A stretch of DNA of 64,000 nt from Viola odorata (GCA_963691705.1 OY829541.1:38147661-38211660), one strand, 5' to 3'. Counted from the first letter of the stretch, positions 1 to 12,167 are shown. Made by a program: numbers and translations. The notes: generated by a model from the letters alone, not told the origin.

Positions 1-510
1 CGACGCTCTCCCGATTTGACGAAACAATTAGACGCCGCTTTGGCGAAGGTAACAGAGCTGTCCAAGCTTCAAGATCGTACCCGGGCAGAGTTGAACGAGT
101 GTCGCGCCAATCTCGCACGAGAAAGATCCAAAGGGAAGGCTAAAGTGGAGCTACTGGAGGTGGAACTACTGGCGGCCGACAAAAGGAACTCTTTCCTTCG
201 TGAAGAGATATTGTCCCGTGATGCGGATTTGGCCAAAGTACCCTCGAGGATAGCTTGGTGGAAAAATAAGACTATGGAGGTCTGTATCGCTGGCTTTACA
301 GATCTCTATCGCTAGGGAACTGTTGATTTGACCAAGCTGTCTGATTATACTTCCAAGAAGATAAAGGATTTAGGCGAAGGCAAGGGAGATTTTCTTTCTC
401 TCGGGGAGGAGTGGGTGAATGGTGGCGGCGATATCTGTGCCGGCCATCGACTAGTCAAGGCCGACCCTCCGGGAAGATTTTCCTCTTTATTTGCTTTTTA
501 TGTGTTGTAA
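1..510 (+). pseudogene. 3' end of antisense ORF B of Tat element 1
   Basis: Plus-strand reading gives an alanine/glutamate/lysine-rich coiled-coil segment (motifs RARERSKGKAKVE-like, then a WWKNKT motif) that stops at 313-315 and resumes in the same frame to about 507. It matches the end of ORF B of element 2 (22905-23279 on the minus strand), including the ARERSKGKAKVE, SRDADL and WWKxKT blocks. The in-frame TAG at 313 sits where the other copy reads through. ORF B lies antisense to gag-pol, as in element 2. The function is unknown; only the C-terminal part of the protein is in the window. Confidence 0.7.
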
Positions 511-907
511 TAACGCCTTTTCACGCAAAACGATATTTGTACTTCATTTTTAGATAATAAACAATCTCTGCTTCGCTTTTCCACGTTATCTGAGGTTACC
601 GGCTTGGTTAACGCCATTCCGTGTTATCTCCTCTAGTGTAGTATCGGTCTTGTCTTATTTCAACAAAAAAAATCCTTTCTGATTTTTAGAGTATTTAATG
701 CTCACGATCTTCTCATTAATGCGGGAGAAAAGTCGTCCTGGCATAGACACACGTGTCCCTTTTTTATGGCGCCATGGGCTAGCGTGTTCCATAATTTTAG
801 CAAAATCTAAGCGTTGTCGCGCTTCTCTAGAATTGTACTCATTGCTTGAGTCTTTTCCTTGTGATCCTCTCACGCAACGACTGCAACGTCAGTCGTTTCT
901 TTGACTG
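511..907. other. Spacer between antisense ORFs B and A of element 1
   Basis: No coding potential is evident. It holds the 3' flank of ORF B and the upstream region of ORF A. The matching spacer in element 2 is about 22407-22904. Small ORFs on both strands have no counterpart in element 2 and are treated as chance. Confidence 0.5.
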
Positions 908-924
908 CTAGGGTTATAAAACCC
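908..924 (+). promoter_or_regulatory. Conserved TATA box upstream of antisense ORF A (element 1)
   Basis: The motif CTAGGGTTATAAAACCC lies about 165 bp before the ORF A start. The same 17-bp block occurs upstream of ORF A in element 2 (22390-22406 on the minus strand), although the surrounding sequence has diverged. Conservation of the TATA core in both copies supports a real promoter driving antisense transcription. Confidence 0.65.
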
Positions 925-1088
925 AATACTTGTTTTCTTTTGCTTACTTTTGCCATTTTGCTTTCTTCATATTTTCTCTAGCCGTCTTATTTTCTTTCCA
1001 CCGTTCAAGGTTCTCGAGGCGCTTTCTCTCTAAAGGTACCTCCTATTTTCTTTCATCGTCTTCTTCATCTTTACTTTTTATTTCTGCC

Positions 1089-3428
1089 ATGGCTAAGACT
1101 CGTCGCTCTGAGTCAAGATCTGCCGATGAGAAAAAGATGGATATTACGGTTAGTAGTATTACCTCTGAGGTCGCTCTCAATGAGCATTTAGCTGCACATA
1201 ATGTTGTTATCCCTGAGGGTTATAAAGCCACCGTTGCCCCTAAGTCGGTACGCTTGAATAGCGTTTTGACTGGCAAGCGTAGGGTTATACACACAAATGT
1301 TCCATTATGATTTCCAGCTTCCCATCAACTCTTTCATAAAACAGTTGCTCATTGTCTGCGATTTGAATCCTGTTCAATTAGCCCCAAATGCGTACTGCTG
1401 CGTTTGTGCCTTCTTAGAACTTTGTAAATATAAGGGGATCACTTCCCCTTCTCTTTTACTGCTTAAATCAGTTTTTAAGCTGATGAAGTGTCGGGGTGTG
1501 ATAACGATATCGCCCCGTTATGACGATGACTCACTCAAGTCCTTCACTTGGAAACTTCTCCACATTGAGTCCTCTGTCGATGCTTGGAAGAAAGAGTTCT
1601 TTGTGATAGATCTTCCCGAAGACCCCAGTTTCTGGTGGCGGTCTGGGTTTAACCAAGACGTCAAGGACAACGTCTGGGCTCGGCCGGAGACTCTTCCTCA
1701 GCGCGAACAAGGCTGGTTAGACAAACTTCTTCAACTGAAAATCAGCGTTCATATCCGCTATGTGGCGTGCAGAGTCGATATGAAGGACTGCGTTAGACGT
1801 GAGTGTCGAGTCACTTCCTTCTTTATTATCGCTGATACTAATGCTAACGTTATTTTGCCATCATGCAGCGACGGATACCAACTACAAGCCTAAAAGCGTT
1901 AGGAGGTGACTGAAAAGGGCCCAGGAAAGAGAAGAAAAAGAGAAGGCCACCTCTACGGATGCTGCCGATAACTCCACTGTTCTTCCTGTTATTTCTGTGA
2001 GCCTCACTCAAGTATCTTCTTCCTCATCCGGTGAGGGGAATACCAACATCCCTTTGGGTATTCCTATTGTGACCGTCGCTGCCCCTTCTACTCGGTCGTC
2101 TCCTTTTAAAGCCCCTAGGGTTCCTGACAAAGGAAGAAGGAAGAGAAGGACAAGGAGTGTTGCCGCTCTCACTCCTTCTCCGGACGCGGCAGCTTCTTCT
2201 GAAGCCCCTCCTCTTGATACAACTATTGTGAGTGTGTTTTTTATCCATGGTACGTTATACCTTGATGCCAGGCGTTATCTTACCTGTTTCTTTTATCGGT
2301 GTTTCTACTGAATTCCTTGCAGGATACTGCCGCTGTTTCTACTTCCGCGTCTCCCATAGGTGAAATGGACATGGGTTATGTGCTAGTTGGCTCTAAGAAG
2401 AGATCTCGGCCGGAGGGTGAGGGTGGAAGCTTATCTTCTACTGTTGCCGCGGCGGAAGTCGGACCGGACAGCACCTTTGTTTCTATGGATGCTCCCCAGA
2501 CTCATCCTTCTGGGTTTTTAGTGAACATGGGTACGGCTGAGACTTTCGGGGCTTCGCCCAATTCCTTCGGCGGGTCTGTTCATACATATGGTCCTAACTC
2601 GGGCTATCAAGAAGGTTTACAGGACTTTTCGGGCTACCACCCTCACGGTTCCTATGCCGTCCAAGGGGGTTCTTCTTCTCAAGTCCACCCTCTTATCCCC
2701 TGGCCTTTGTTTCCTCAAGCATTCCTTTATCGCAACGTTGTGGCGAAGGGGCCTCCACCTTCGACTATGCTGCGGACCTGAGTTCCTCGAGTGAGCCTGG
2801 TACTGTGACTCACCAAGTGGGCTTATATGATTTTCGCAATACAGGCTTAGCGGCTCTCGGGGGCGATGGTTCAGTTGAGGTTTCGGCTTTCTTGGCAGCC
2901 CAAATACTGTCGACCGCCGCTGAGCGGGAAGCTTTCCTCTCGCAGGCAGATGATGATAAGGCGAATTCGCTACGCTCTAATATCTTTTCCAATTTTGTGA
3001 AATTTCACTACTAGACAGAGCACGTACAGCGTCAGGCTGCTTCTCTTACTGCGTCCCTTTTCGAACTTTCACGAGAGCAAAATGAAAAGAATAAGTTGCT
3101 AGAGGAACGCACTCGATTGTTACTGGCTCAGCAGGAGTTGTCGGGGCAAGTGTCCACCCTTGATGCAAAGAATGTCGTGCTGGAAGGAGAGAAGTTATCC
3201 TTGGCGAGGGAGAAAGCTGCCCTGGAAGAAGAGAGAGTCTCTCTGACGGAGGACTCAGCCGATAAGAGCCTGTGTCACGTCGAGCAGACGGCCACTATCT
3301 TGGTTGAATGCTTTTAAGAGGTTCATGGAGCAGATGCGTACAAAGGTGACGAGGTCACAGAGGCCTTCAAGCAGAAGTCTGCCGACCTTAATGAAGCGGG
3401 TTTTCGTCGAGCTAAGGCGGAGGGTTAG
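1089..3428 (+). pseudogene. Antisense ORF A of Tat element 1 (plant mobile / 'putative gypsy type transposon' domain protein), with introns
   Basis: The start is ATG 1089 (MAKTRRSE...). The N-terminal 250 residues carry the region usually annotated as 'putative gypsy type transposon' (PF04195-like), with blocks SPRYDDDSLKSFTWKLLH and EQGWLDKLL also present in element 2. The C-terminal part (about 3060-3428) is a heptad-rich coiled coil. Two introns are visible: 1799-1868 (70 nt, GT...TGCAG) and 2228-2322 (GTGAGT...TTGCAG). The frame slips near 1297 and has an in-frame stop at 3315-3317, so this copy is decayed. It lies opposite to gag-pol and downstream of pol, the place described for additional ORFs of Tat elements. 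Its biochemical role is not known. Confidence 0.75.
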
Positions 3429-4569
3429 AAACGGAGGAACCCCGAGGGCTGACACATTCCCAAGCTTTGCCACCTCTTTTGTAGCCATCGGGCTTTTTAT
3501 TTTTTGCCTCCGCGGCATTATTGTTTTGGTCTTCGGAACTTGTGACCTTTCCAAGGCACTTTTATGCAATTAAACAGTTTATATTTTTGCTGTTGCCTTT
3601 TCCCATTCTTTAGCTTTCTCTTTCTGAAATTCCCAGGGCATTGCGACCATCCTGGCGACATAATATGTTTATCTTTTCAAGCAGACTCGTAGCATTTCAG
3701 CAATAGTTATCGCTGAGGCCAGTATCGGGTTAATCTTTCCCGGCGAACCTAATAGTATCGTCGCTTGTGCAGTCGTCAATCTTTCCACTGCTCGAAAGGT
3801 ATTCTGCACATTCTCAATTGTAAACCATCAGTATCATAACGGGTTACAAGAGATAGTAATTACCCATAGGAGCCTTTCCGCTGCCGTCATAGGGCATTAG
3901 TATGGAAACCGCATGAATCGCTTTTTCCGTCAGCTCTACTTCACTAGGGATTATGCATCTAGTTACTAGCTGGAATTTTGATTTTTGCATTTCCATCTTT
4001 CCTCGATCGGCCTGGAAAGTGCCCTCACTTAGTGGGCCGTCAGATCGGGATAGGCCGTCACAAGGATAGGACTTTTCACTTTCAGGCGTTGTCCTCGCGT
4101 CTAGAATCATGTCCTTACTTAGTGGACCCACTACACTAGTCCGGTCACTAAGAGGGGACTTTTTGTTTCTAGAATGGAGTTACTATTTCCTTGGGGCGTG
4201 CCTTGTCTTGATGGGTCGTCTCCATGAGAACGGTCATTACAAGAAAAGGGCTTTTCACTCCCAGGGATTCCGGGTTGTGCCCTCACTTAGTGAGCCATCT
4301 AATCAGGACCGGCATTCACAAGGATAGAACTTTTCACTCCCCGGGGGCGCTAGGGATCTTTCAATCCCAACGCTAGTTCAAGGCATCCTGGGTCGTGCCC
4401 TCACTTGGTGAGCCATCTGATCAGGACCGGCATTCACAAGGATAGGACTTTTCACTCCCAGGTGCCCCCCTTTCTATCTGCACAAAAAGCAACCACAAAC
4501 ACCCAAGAAAGCTCTCTTAGGGAGCGTTAGCTAAGGTTAGGGTTGGCATCAGTCAAAGGTGCAGATAGT
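3429..4569. repeat. Tandem-repeat spacer between pol and antisense ORF A (element 1)
   Basis: Imperfect repeats recur with the core 'CACAAGGATAGGACTTTTCAC', preceded by 'CCTCACTTAGTGAGCC' and 'GATCAGGACCGGCATT' blocks, at roughly 4020-4080, 4255-4345 and 4385-4460, with degenerate copies in between. Element 2 has the same kind of array in the same place (18711-19330). Tandem arrays behind pol are known in Tat-lineage families such as Retand. No protein is encoded. Confidence 0.7.
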
Positions 4570-7500
4570 TCAAGGTCTAGGATAATATAATTTCAAACGA
4601 GCAATATTCCAAGAGTTAGATAGGGGAGTACCATCGAGCGTCTCCAGATGATAGGCTCCTTTTCCGATAACTCGGGTAACGCGATATGGTCCATCCCAGT
4701 TTGGGTTGAGCTTCCCCATACGTTGACCAGCCGCTCGTTTGTCTCTGAGCACCAGGTCGCCTGCCTTTAGCAACCGTTCTTTGACGCGCCTGTTATGGTA
4801 ACGGGCCATCTTTCGTTTGTAGTGTTGTGTTTTCAGGAGGGTTTCTACTCGGACCTCCGGTAACGCGTCAAGGTTAGCTCGTAACCTTTCCTCATTCAGC
4901 TCCTCTCGGAAGTGGGCCACTCGTAGGCTCATGGTACCAATTTCTACCAGCGTAACAGCCTCGGTTTCGAAGGCCAATGTGAAAGGTGTTTCTCCTGTAC
5001 TGGTTCTAACGGTCATGTGGTACGCCCACATCACGTATGGCAGCTCGTCAGCCCATTTCTTTTTAGACCCCTCCAAATTTTTCTTAATGCCACTGAGGAT
5101 GCTCCGATTTGTCACTTCTGTCTGTCCATTGGTTTGGGGGTGAGCCACGGAAGAGAATCGTTGCTCTATCCTGAATTCCGAGCATTGGTCTTTAAAGAAT
5201 TGGCTGGTGAACTGTGTCCCGTTATCACTGATTAGGATACGGGGTACGTCAAACCTCATGATAACTTGGTGCTTGAAGAAACGCCAAGTTTTTTTCCGCC
5301 GTGATGTTGGCGACCGCTTCAGCCTCCGCCCACTTCGTAAAGTAGTCCACTGCCACTATTACAAATTTTAGTTGGGACCTTGCCTTTGGAAACGGACCCA
5401 GGATATCAATCCCCCATTTAGCAAAAGGACAAGGAGCGATGATCTCCGATATTTCTGTGGTGGGACGTCGAGGAATTTTAGAAAACTCCTGACATTTCGG
5501 GCAAGTTTGCACATAGTCGTGGCAATCTTTCCGGATAGTGGGCCAATAGAATCCAGACCTGAAGACTTGTGCGGCCAGGGTGCTGCCCGATACGTGCATA
5601 CCGCATATCCCTTCATGAATTTCGCGCAACGTGTGAAGACCCTCTTGTTCCGTTATGCATTTGGCCGCTGGGTGCGAAAAGCATCTTCGAACTAGGTCCC
5701 CGTCATAATACGTACAGCGAGCTGCCTGTCTCAGCACTCTTTTCTTTTCAGCGATATTCTCAGGCAGTTCTTCGTGTTTTAAGTATTTGATTATGGGGAC
5801 TCGCCAGTCGTTCTCGAGTTCTTCCACAGACACAGATGCTTGCTCTTCTATGAAGGAGGGTATAGGTAATTCTCGGTAATACACGCCTTTGGGTATGGAT
5901 GCTTCCGGGTTTGCAGCCATCTTGGCAAGGTTGTCAGCTTCGGCGTTGTCCTCTCGGGGAATGTGCTCAAAACTGACTTGCATGCCTTCTTTCTTTATTT
6001 CTAATAGCTCCCGCATCACTTTGGCGAGATACTGGACCATAATGGGCTCCCGAGCTTGAGAGCGCCCCAAGACCTGGTCGATCACTAGTTTGGAGTCACC
6101 ACAAATTTTTAGACGCAGGTCTCCTGTTCTTCCGGTATCGTGCCTACCTTTGGAAGAAAGGCTTCTCCCTATCAGGAGTCCGGCTAGTAACGCCTCATAT
6201 TCTGCCGCATTATTGGATAATGGCTGCAGGATTCGGATAGTGTATTGTATTCGCATATCGTTCGGCCCATTTATAAAGATTCCTGCTCCAGCCAATTCTT
6301 GATTTTTAGCCCCATCTACATGAATGATCCAGAGGTCCGTATAAGTCTCCGGAAATGGGATATCCAAATCACCCCATTCCTCTTCGGGTACGTCTGTTAA
6401 CGGATCTTCCATAAAGGTGCATTCCGCTATAAAATCTGCCAAGATTTGAGCCTTTACAGATGGCCGAGACTGATACCGCAGCCCGTATTGCTCGAGTTCA
6501 AGAGCCCAGATTAGCATTCTTCCCGAGGACTCAGGCTTTCGAAATATCCTTTTCAGCGGTTGATCTGTTAGTACGATAACGGAAAAGGACTTGAAGTATC
6601 TGTCCATTTTTCGAGTGGCTTGAACTAACGCGAACGCTATTTTCTCAATTCGGGCATATCGCAACTCTGCATCCTTCAGAACGTGACTTACAAAATACAC
6701 GGGGCGGTGCGTGTGGCTATCGTCACGAACAAGGACGGCGCTGACCACTTCGTCAGCAGCGCCGAGATATAGGTACAGAGTACCACCTAGTTCTGGCCTA
6801 GTCAGCAGCAGATCAGACGATAGGTAATCTTTTAGGCTAACAAACTCCTCTTCACATTCCGGGGTCCACCCAAAGGATGCTTTCTTGCGTATAACTTTGA
6901 AAAAAGGAAGACACTTCTCGCCTTGTTTGGAAATAAAGCGCCCTAGGGCGATAACGCGCCCTGTTAACCTTTGTACTTCCTTTACGGTTCTTGGAGATAT
7001 CATGTCTTGTATAGCTTTAATCTTTGACGGATTAGGCTGGATTCCTTTTTGGCTGACCACGTAGCCCAGGAATTTTCCCGTCTGAAACGCGAACATGCAT
7101 TTCCGGGGGTTCAGTTTCATACTGTGCCGTTTCATCATGTCAAAGACTTCCTTTAGATCCCGCAAGTGATCCTGAAAGCTAGCGCTTTTTACCAGTATAT
7201 CGTCAACGTAGGCTTCCACATTCCTTCCTATTTGTTCTTCGAATATCTTGTTTGCCATACGTTGGAACGTCGCCCCCGCGTTCTTTAGCCCAAATGGCAT
7301 CGCCGTATAACAGTAAGTGGTCGTAGGAGTGATGAAGGCAGTCTTCTCTTCATCCTCAACGGCCATGGGAATTTGGTGATACCCGGAGTTGGCGTCGAGT
7401 GAACTCAAATATGCGTACCCGGCAGTCTGATCGACTAATTGGTCAATGCGAGGAAGCGGGTAGCAATCCTTGGGGCAGGCATCGTTTTAATTGGTGAAGT

Positions 7501-10443
7501 CGATACACATACGCCAGTCTCCATTGGACTTAGGAACGAGGACTGGGTTGGCTAACCAGGTGGGGTACTGAACTTCGTGGATGAAACCAGCGTCAAGGAG
7601 CTTCGCTACTTCTTTATCAACAGCTAAGGCTTTTTCCTTAGAGAACGCGCGCCGCTTTTGCTGGATCGGCTTAGCACCAGGGTCAACGTTGAGTCGGTGC
7701 TCGGCTATTTCTCGCGATATACCCAGCATGTCTGCGGGTTTCCATGCAAATTCTCCTCGACACTTGTTCAATAACCGAGCCAACTGAAGGTTTTCTTCGG
7801 AACTGAGCCTTTCGCTGACAAGGAAGTCTGCTTTTTCTATGCCGATTACTGGTACGTGCACCATTTTGTCAAGAGGTTGAGCGCGCTTCTCATCGCCTTG
7901 TTCATATGGGTCCGCTGTTATACATACATACCTATCACAACTCTTTTGAGTCATGAGCAGGTAACATTCGGCTGCCAATTTTTGATTGCCCTTTATCGCT
8001 ACCACTCCGTCCCAGGAGGGGTATTTCATTTTCAAATGCTTCTGAGATATTACCACTCCAAAGCGGTTGAGAAAAGGTCGTCCGAGTATGACATTGTAGG
8101 GCAAGTTTAAGTCCACGACAAGGAATAACAGATCCTCTGACCGCTTGGAGGTGTCTTCTCTGAAGTATACGGGCAGAGTGGTTATCCCTGTGACTGGGAT
8201 TGGGATCCCGTCCACCCCAATTATGGGTTTCTTGCAAGGTATCAATTCGTTGTCGGGCCGTTTCATGAGATTGTAAGCCTCCAACGAGAAGAGGTTCACT
8301 GCACTTTCGTTATCTATGAGAGTTCTTCTGACTCCGTGACTGGCAATGATGGGCGTAACCACCAGTGTGTCGTTATGCGGATAGACAACGCCTTTCTCGT
8401 CCTCTTCGGAGAAGGTTAACACCGTGCGATCTAGGACGCTTATCGTTTCACCTTTCTTTGTCGCGCCATCTCGCTTGCGTTTTTCTCCTAACGCCGTCGT
8501 AGGTAGCTTTGGTTCATCCATGTAAGGAGTTCCTCCCGCTATGATGTTAATCATAGGGAAGCCTTCGTCATCTACTGCGAAAGTTTCCTCACCTCTTCCT
8601 CCGAGAGCATTATCCTTTTGTGGGAGGTGAGGTGATACTTGTCGGTCATCTGCGACCCTTTTCGTGGGATTATTTCTGGTGTCTTCTCTTACTTTGGTTG
8701 TGAATTCTCCTAAGTAACCTTCTTCTACCAAACGTTCTATTGCTGATTTTAAGTCCCTGCATACTTCTGTAGAATGCCCCCTGGCTTTGTGGAACTTACA
8801 ATAAGCGTTTTCTCTTCTCCCTAGAAGTACTCCGGGCTTTACAGGCGCAGGGTACCGGATGGGAAGGTTTCGTTGTTCCACTATCGCTAAAATCTCTGCC
8901 CTTGGTAGATTAAGGGAAGGGAAATCAGGATCGTATGCCCGACCTTTAGAAGAATCTCTTTGGCGTTGAGATGGGGAGCTGCCAGGCTTTCCCTTTGAAG
9001 TGTTACCTTTCCGCCCACTGGAGGTTTTGGGAATATGATCTTTCCGCCGAGCATACTTGTCGGTGAAGCGGTCATCAAGAATGGTATTTGCAGGAGTGTT
9101 TGGAATCAGAGGTGCCTCAGGTGGCATGCCATAGGTTCTATCTCTGTTTTCCTCTTCTTCCATTTTCACGTAATTATGGGCTTTAAGTCTTAAAGCGTCC
9201 AGAGTCGATGGAGGGTCCACCATTAGTGCATCTCTCAATTTACTATAACGGCAGTTCCTCTTCAAGGCTTCTATAGCAAAATCAATGGTAACGCCCGGTG
9301 TTAGCGACATTTTCAGATCAAATCGACTAAGAAATTCCTTCAGAGTTTCCTGAGGCTTTCGACGTAGGTCAAATAACGCAGAGGTAGATTTCCTGATTGG
9401 AATCGCTGTGCTGAACCTGCTCCGGAACTTAGATTCCAACTGTGCAAAATTGCTGATGGATCCACCCGGAAGGCCCTCAAACCAGAGGCGCGCAACTCCT
9501 GATAATGTCATAACAAATATTTGGCATAACGCCGCATCACTGTGCGTCTGAAATTGCACGAAATCCTTTACTTTATTGATGTGGGAAATAGGATCTCTAG
9601 TGCCATCATAAGTCTCAGTGGGAAGCTTCACATGTCGACTGACCTTATGGCGTCTTATACGACGGCTAAATGGATGACCTGATGTGTCATCAAGAATTTC
9701 ACGCTCATGGCGTGGGGGAGACATTTTCGCAGGACGCCTCCGATTCCGCGGATCTGGCGTGGGATGTCGCCTAGGAGACCGACTGTGGCTCCTGGGCAAG
9801 CGAGTTCGATATCTCCTACTGCTGGATCTTTCACTGCGCTCAGGAGACAAATCCCTATTCGCTCCTTCCCTTCGACCGTCCCAACTGTTTCTGCCTCCTC
9901 TAGGTGCCGATCCTCTAGACGGATGGGACCTAGGGGCACTTGCGGCACATAAGGCTCCACTCGCCCTTGAGTGAGCTGCACAAAATTAATCGGGGGATCA
10001 GCTATGGATAAAGTTGACCGGAGATTTCCCTGTAATGACGGTGACAAGGGTCGCTCAGTGACAATAGATGGTGTGAACATGACACGGGGAGGGACACTCG
10101 ATCCGGAGATTTCAAGTGTCATTCTGGCAGTCATTTCAGTCAAATAGTCCAACCGAGAACGAAGGGCCGCTATTTCACTCGCAAAATGGTGTTCTGTACT
10201 ATTTAACACAAATCCCCTCGAAGCATGAGTAGAGAAGCTGGATCCCGCCATTTGGGACAACGAAACGGTCGCCTGCGAGGAAAGGACTTCCCCTACAGAC
10301 CTGATCAAAGGATTTAGAGATTCTGAACTGATTTGTTGTGTTGTCATAGAAAGATCAGCAGTATCAAAAGGGAATAACTGTCTACGAATCGAGAAAGGAA
10401 CATTCGAAGATGGGGGTCGCGTCCGCTCCGACTCAGAAGTCAT
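4570..10443 (-). pseudogene. gag-pol: gag-pol of Tat element 1 (two frameshifts, one stop)
   Basis: The start is taken at 10443 because it aligns with the only gag start of element 2. In order: Gag N-terminus; a Retrotrans_gag-type capsid region (about 9650-9300); an atypical CxxHx4GHx4C knuckle (about 8760-8820); a protease region with IDNESAVNLF where D-S/T-G is expected; reverse transcriptase with YVDD (about 7200); RNase H (about 6880-6550); a second, archaeal-type RNase H (HVDGA, AEYEALLAG, GDSKLV, NAEADNLA; about 6340-5920); an integrase HHCC finger (about 5620-5490); and the DDE core with GIDILGPF, SDNGTQF and NGQTEVTNR. Defects are a frameshift near 9870, a TAA at 7487-7489 in the RT where element 2 has a leucine codon, and a frameshift near 5260 in the integrase core. 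Roles are known from the families; the breaks are read directly. Confidence 0.9.
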
Positions 10444-10508
10444 GATTGTTCCGATCTCTGGGTTGAACAGGGCTTGGCAATTAAGGATGCTCACTTAATA
10501 CACCAAGA

Positions 10509-10526
10509 CTCTCAATGAAAGCACCA
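10509..10526 (-). other. Primer-binding site of element 1
   Basis: On the minus strand the LTR end is followed after three bases by TGGTGCTTTCATTGAGAG. The identical 18 bases follow the 5' LTR of element 2 after two bases. It starts with TGG, as expected for pairing to a tRNA 3' CCA end. I do not assign the tRNA. Confidence 0.75.
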
Positions 10527-10529
10527 ATT

Positions 10530-11118
10530 TGTTAAGATTTTATTTCTCATGCGATCGGGACGATGACTTCTGTTGGGCGGAGTTGCTGTAGTTGTCGTCG
10601 AACTCACCTGCAAGGCGCCGAAGCCCCCCCTCCGGCGTAGACACTCCGATGCTTAAGTCAGTAGGTGGTTCAGAAATGGCAGAGGTTCTAGTAAGCAATT
10701 TTCGGCCCTTACCTTTTGTTTTAAATTGAGGGAGTATTTATAGGCCGCTGGGGGGCGATACTTGAGCAAAGAGGCGATATCCCGGGAAAAGCAATCTCTC
10801 TGGAGGACGTCGCGGGTGATACCTTATGATGACGTCAGGGGCGATACCTTATGGTGACGTCAGAGCGATACCTTACGATGACATCAGGGCGATACCTTGT
10901 AAGAGGGTTCCGCGGGCGATACCTCCATGGATACCTGGGACGGGATAATGTCGTGCGTGCAGAGACGTGTGAGTCCTCCCCCCGCTGATGTCGACCATCC
11001 CAGGAAACACCTTCCAGTCTAGAGCCGACGACTCGGATGTCTGATAGAGCTACAGGGTTCCGCCTTCGATAAGGTCATAATTACCGTAACGCCCCTAAGA
11101 GGGTCATAATTGTTATCA
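10530..11118 (-). repeat. 5' LTR of Tat element 1
   Basis: On the minus strand it begins TGATAACA (11118) and ends CTTAACA (10530), 589 bp. It contains a TATA box (CCTATAAATAC, about 10735-10745 on the plus strand) and, upstream of it, about four ~32-bp repeats carrying TGACGTCA or near matches (about 10800-10925). It shares the block GGGATGGTCGACATCA with the LTRs of element 2, so the two elements are related subfamilies. The partner LTR is outside the window. Confidence 0.85.
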
Positions 11119-12162
11119 GAATGAAGGGAGGTGTTTGCTTTTCGCGGTTAGTATAGGGGTGCTTTATGTTATTACTCTCTCTCTCTCTCTCTCGTTGTTG
11201 TTGTTGCTCGCTGTCGTTGCTTGCTGTCGATCTACAGTTCATTATTTTTCTTTGCAAAAATAAAAGAATAAAAACCAAAGATCTGGAGATGGAAAATTTT
11301 TTTTGCTTATTTTCTTTGTGTGTTGCAATAATGCTTGTGTGAGGTTGGTAGATCGGGTTCAGATCTTGTCTGTTTGGTTGCATCTGTCCCATTTTTGGCT
11401 TCTTCATTGGCTCCTATATGGTTTCTGGGTATAGCTCGGCGTGGTTTGGGTGGTTCTCTTGGTTTGTGTTAGTAGGTGGTGTTTCCCGGAGTGGTTGCGG
11501 TAGTAGTTTCGTCGTTTTGGTGGATGTGATGTGGTTGTGATGGTCGTTGGTGGTGCGCAAATTGGCGATGTGGTTGGTGGTGCGCAGATCGGCGGTGTGG
11601 TTAGTGCTTCGGCGATGTGGTTGGTGGACTAAACTTCAATCGCTAAAGTTTAGGACTAAACTTCACCATCTTCATAACTCTAGGGACTAAACTGTAAATA
11701 TTTTTTTGTAAATATTTTTCCAGAATTTTCAGAATAATTTTCTAAATCACCGACCTACCACAACACCTAAATTTACCACTTAATTAGTTTCACAGCCATA
11801 TTACTTTGTGAAATTAATTAATTTATAAAAATAATTTTTATTAAATAAAGTAAAGAATTTCCACAGCCCAAAAAAAAAGAACATAACAAAAGCTTGACGG
11901 AGAAGAGAAGAAAAGAAAAAAAATTGGAAAAGAAGAAGCAATTGGGAAGGGAAAAAAGGCAACCGACTGTAGGGAGTCACTTTGACAGAATCGTTAGTCA
12001 AACTGGATGTAGACTACACGTTGAATAGTCAAGGTAGTATAGGGGAAGCGTATTAGCGTTTTTGAAGTACAGGGGATGTGTTTATTTTTTGCGGTTAGTA
12101 CAAGGGTATTCTATGCTATTACCCCAAAAATGAATAAAGCTGGTCAAAGTGGGTCCGCGTAA
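11119..12162. other. Spacer between the two Tat elements: TE remnants, no gene
   Basis: No reliable gene is seen. There is a CT microsatellite at 11174-11192, G/T-rich sequence at 11400-11640, and AT-rich sequence to 11990. Two stretches in the same orientation resemble each other: 11130-11172 and 12078-12124 (both GCGGTTAGTA...GGGT...TATG.TATTAC). A related sequence in reverse lies at 50755-50795. They look like ends of a dispersed transposon family. From 12125 a short repeat unit continues on the far side of element 2. Confidence 0.5.
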
Positions 12163-12167
12163 AAAAT
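12163..12167. repeat. Target-site duplication of element 2, left copy (AAAAT)
   Basis: The five bases directly before the TG of the 5' LTR are AAAAT. The same five bases directly follow the CA end of the 3' LTR (27714-27718). A 5-bp duplication is normal for Ty3/gypsy integration and fixes the element borders. Confidence 0.85.

Larger units (their letters stand above)
1..11118 (-). mobile_element. Tat-lineage Ty3/gypsy retrotransposon (element 1), truncated by the window edge
   Basis: Reading on the minus strand, the order is 5' LTR (10530-11118), primer-binding site, gag-pol (10443 to 4570), a tandem-repeat spacer (3429-4569), then oppositely oriented ORF A (1089-3428) and the tail of ORF B (1-510). 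The 3' LTR must lie left of base 1. A second RNase H-like domain between RNase H and integrase, plus extra antisense ORFs behind pol, are traits of the Tat lineage. Layout and proteins match the complete element 2 to the right. The pol frame is broken by one stop and two frameshifts, so this copy cannot make its own full polyprotein. The target-site duplication cannot be checked because only one end is present. Confidence 0.9.

Noticed and set aside
9684..9974. Plus-strand Arg/Ser/Pro-rich ORFs opposite gag
   Set aside because: Shadow of the Arg/Ser-rich Gag linker on the minus strand.
12126..12160. Short repeat left of element 2 considered part of the LTR
   Set aside because: It lies outside the AAAAT duplication and continues beyond the 3' LTR, so it belongs to the target.
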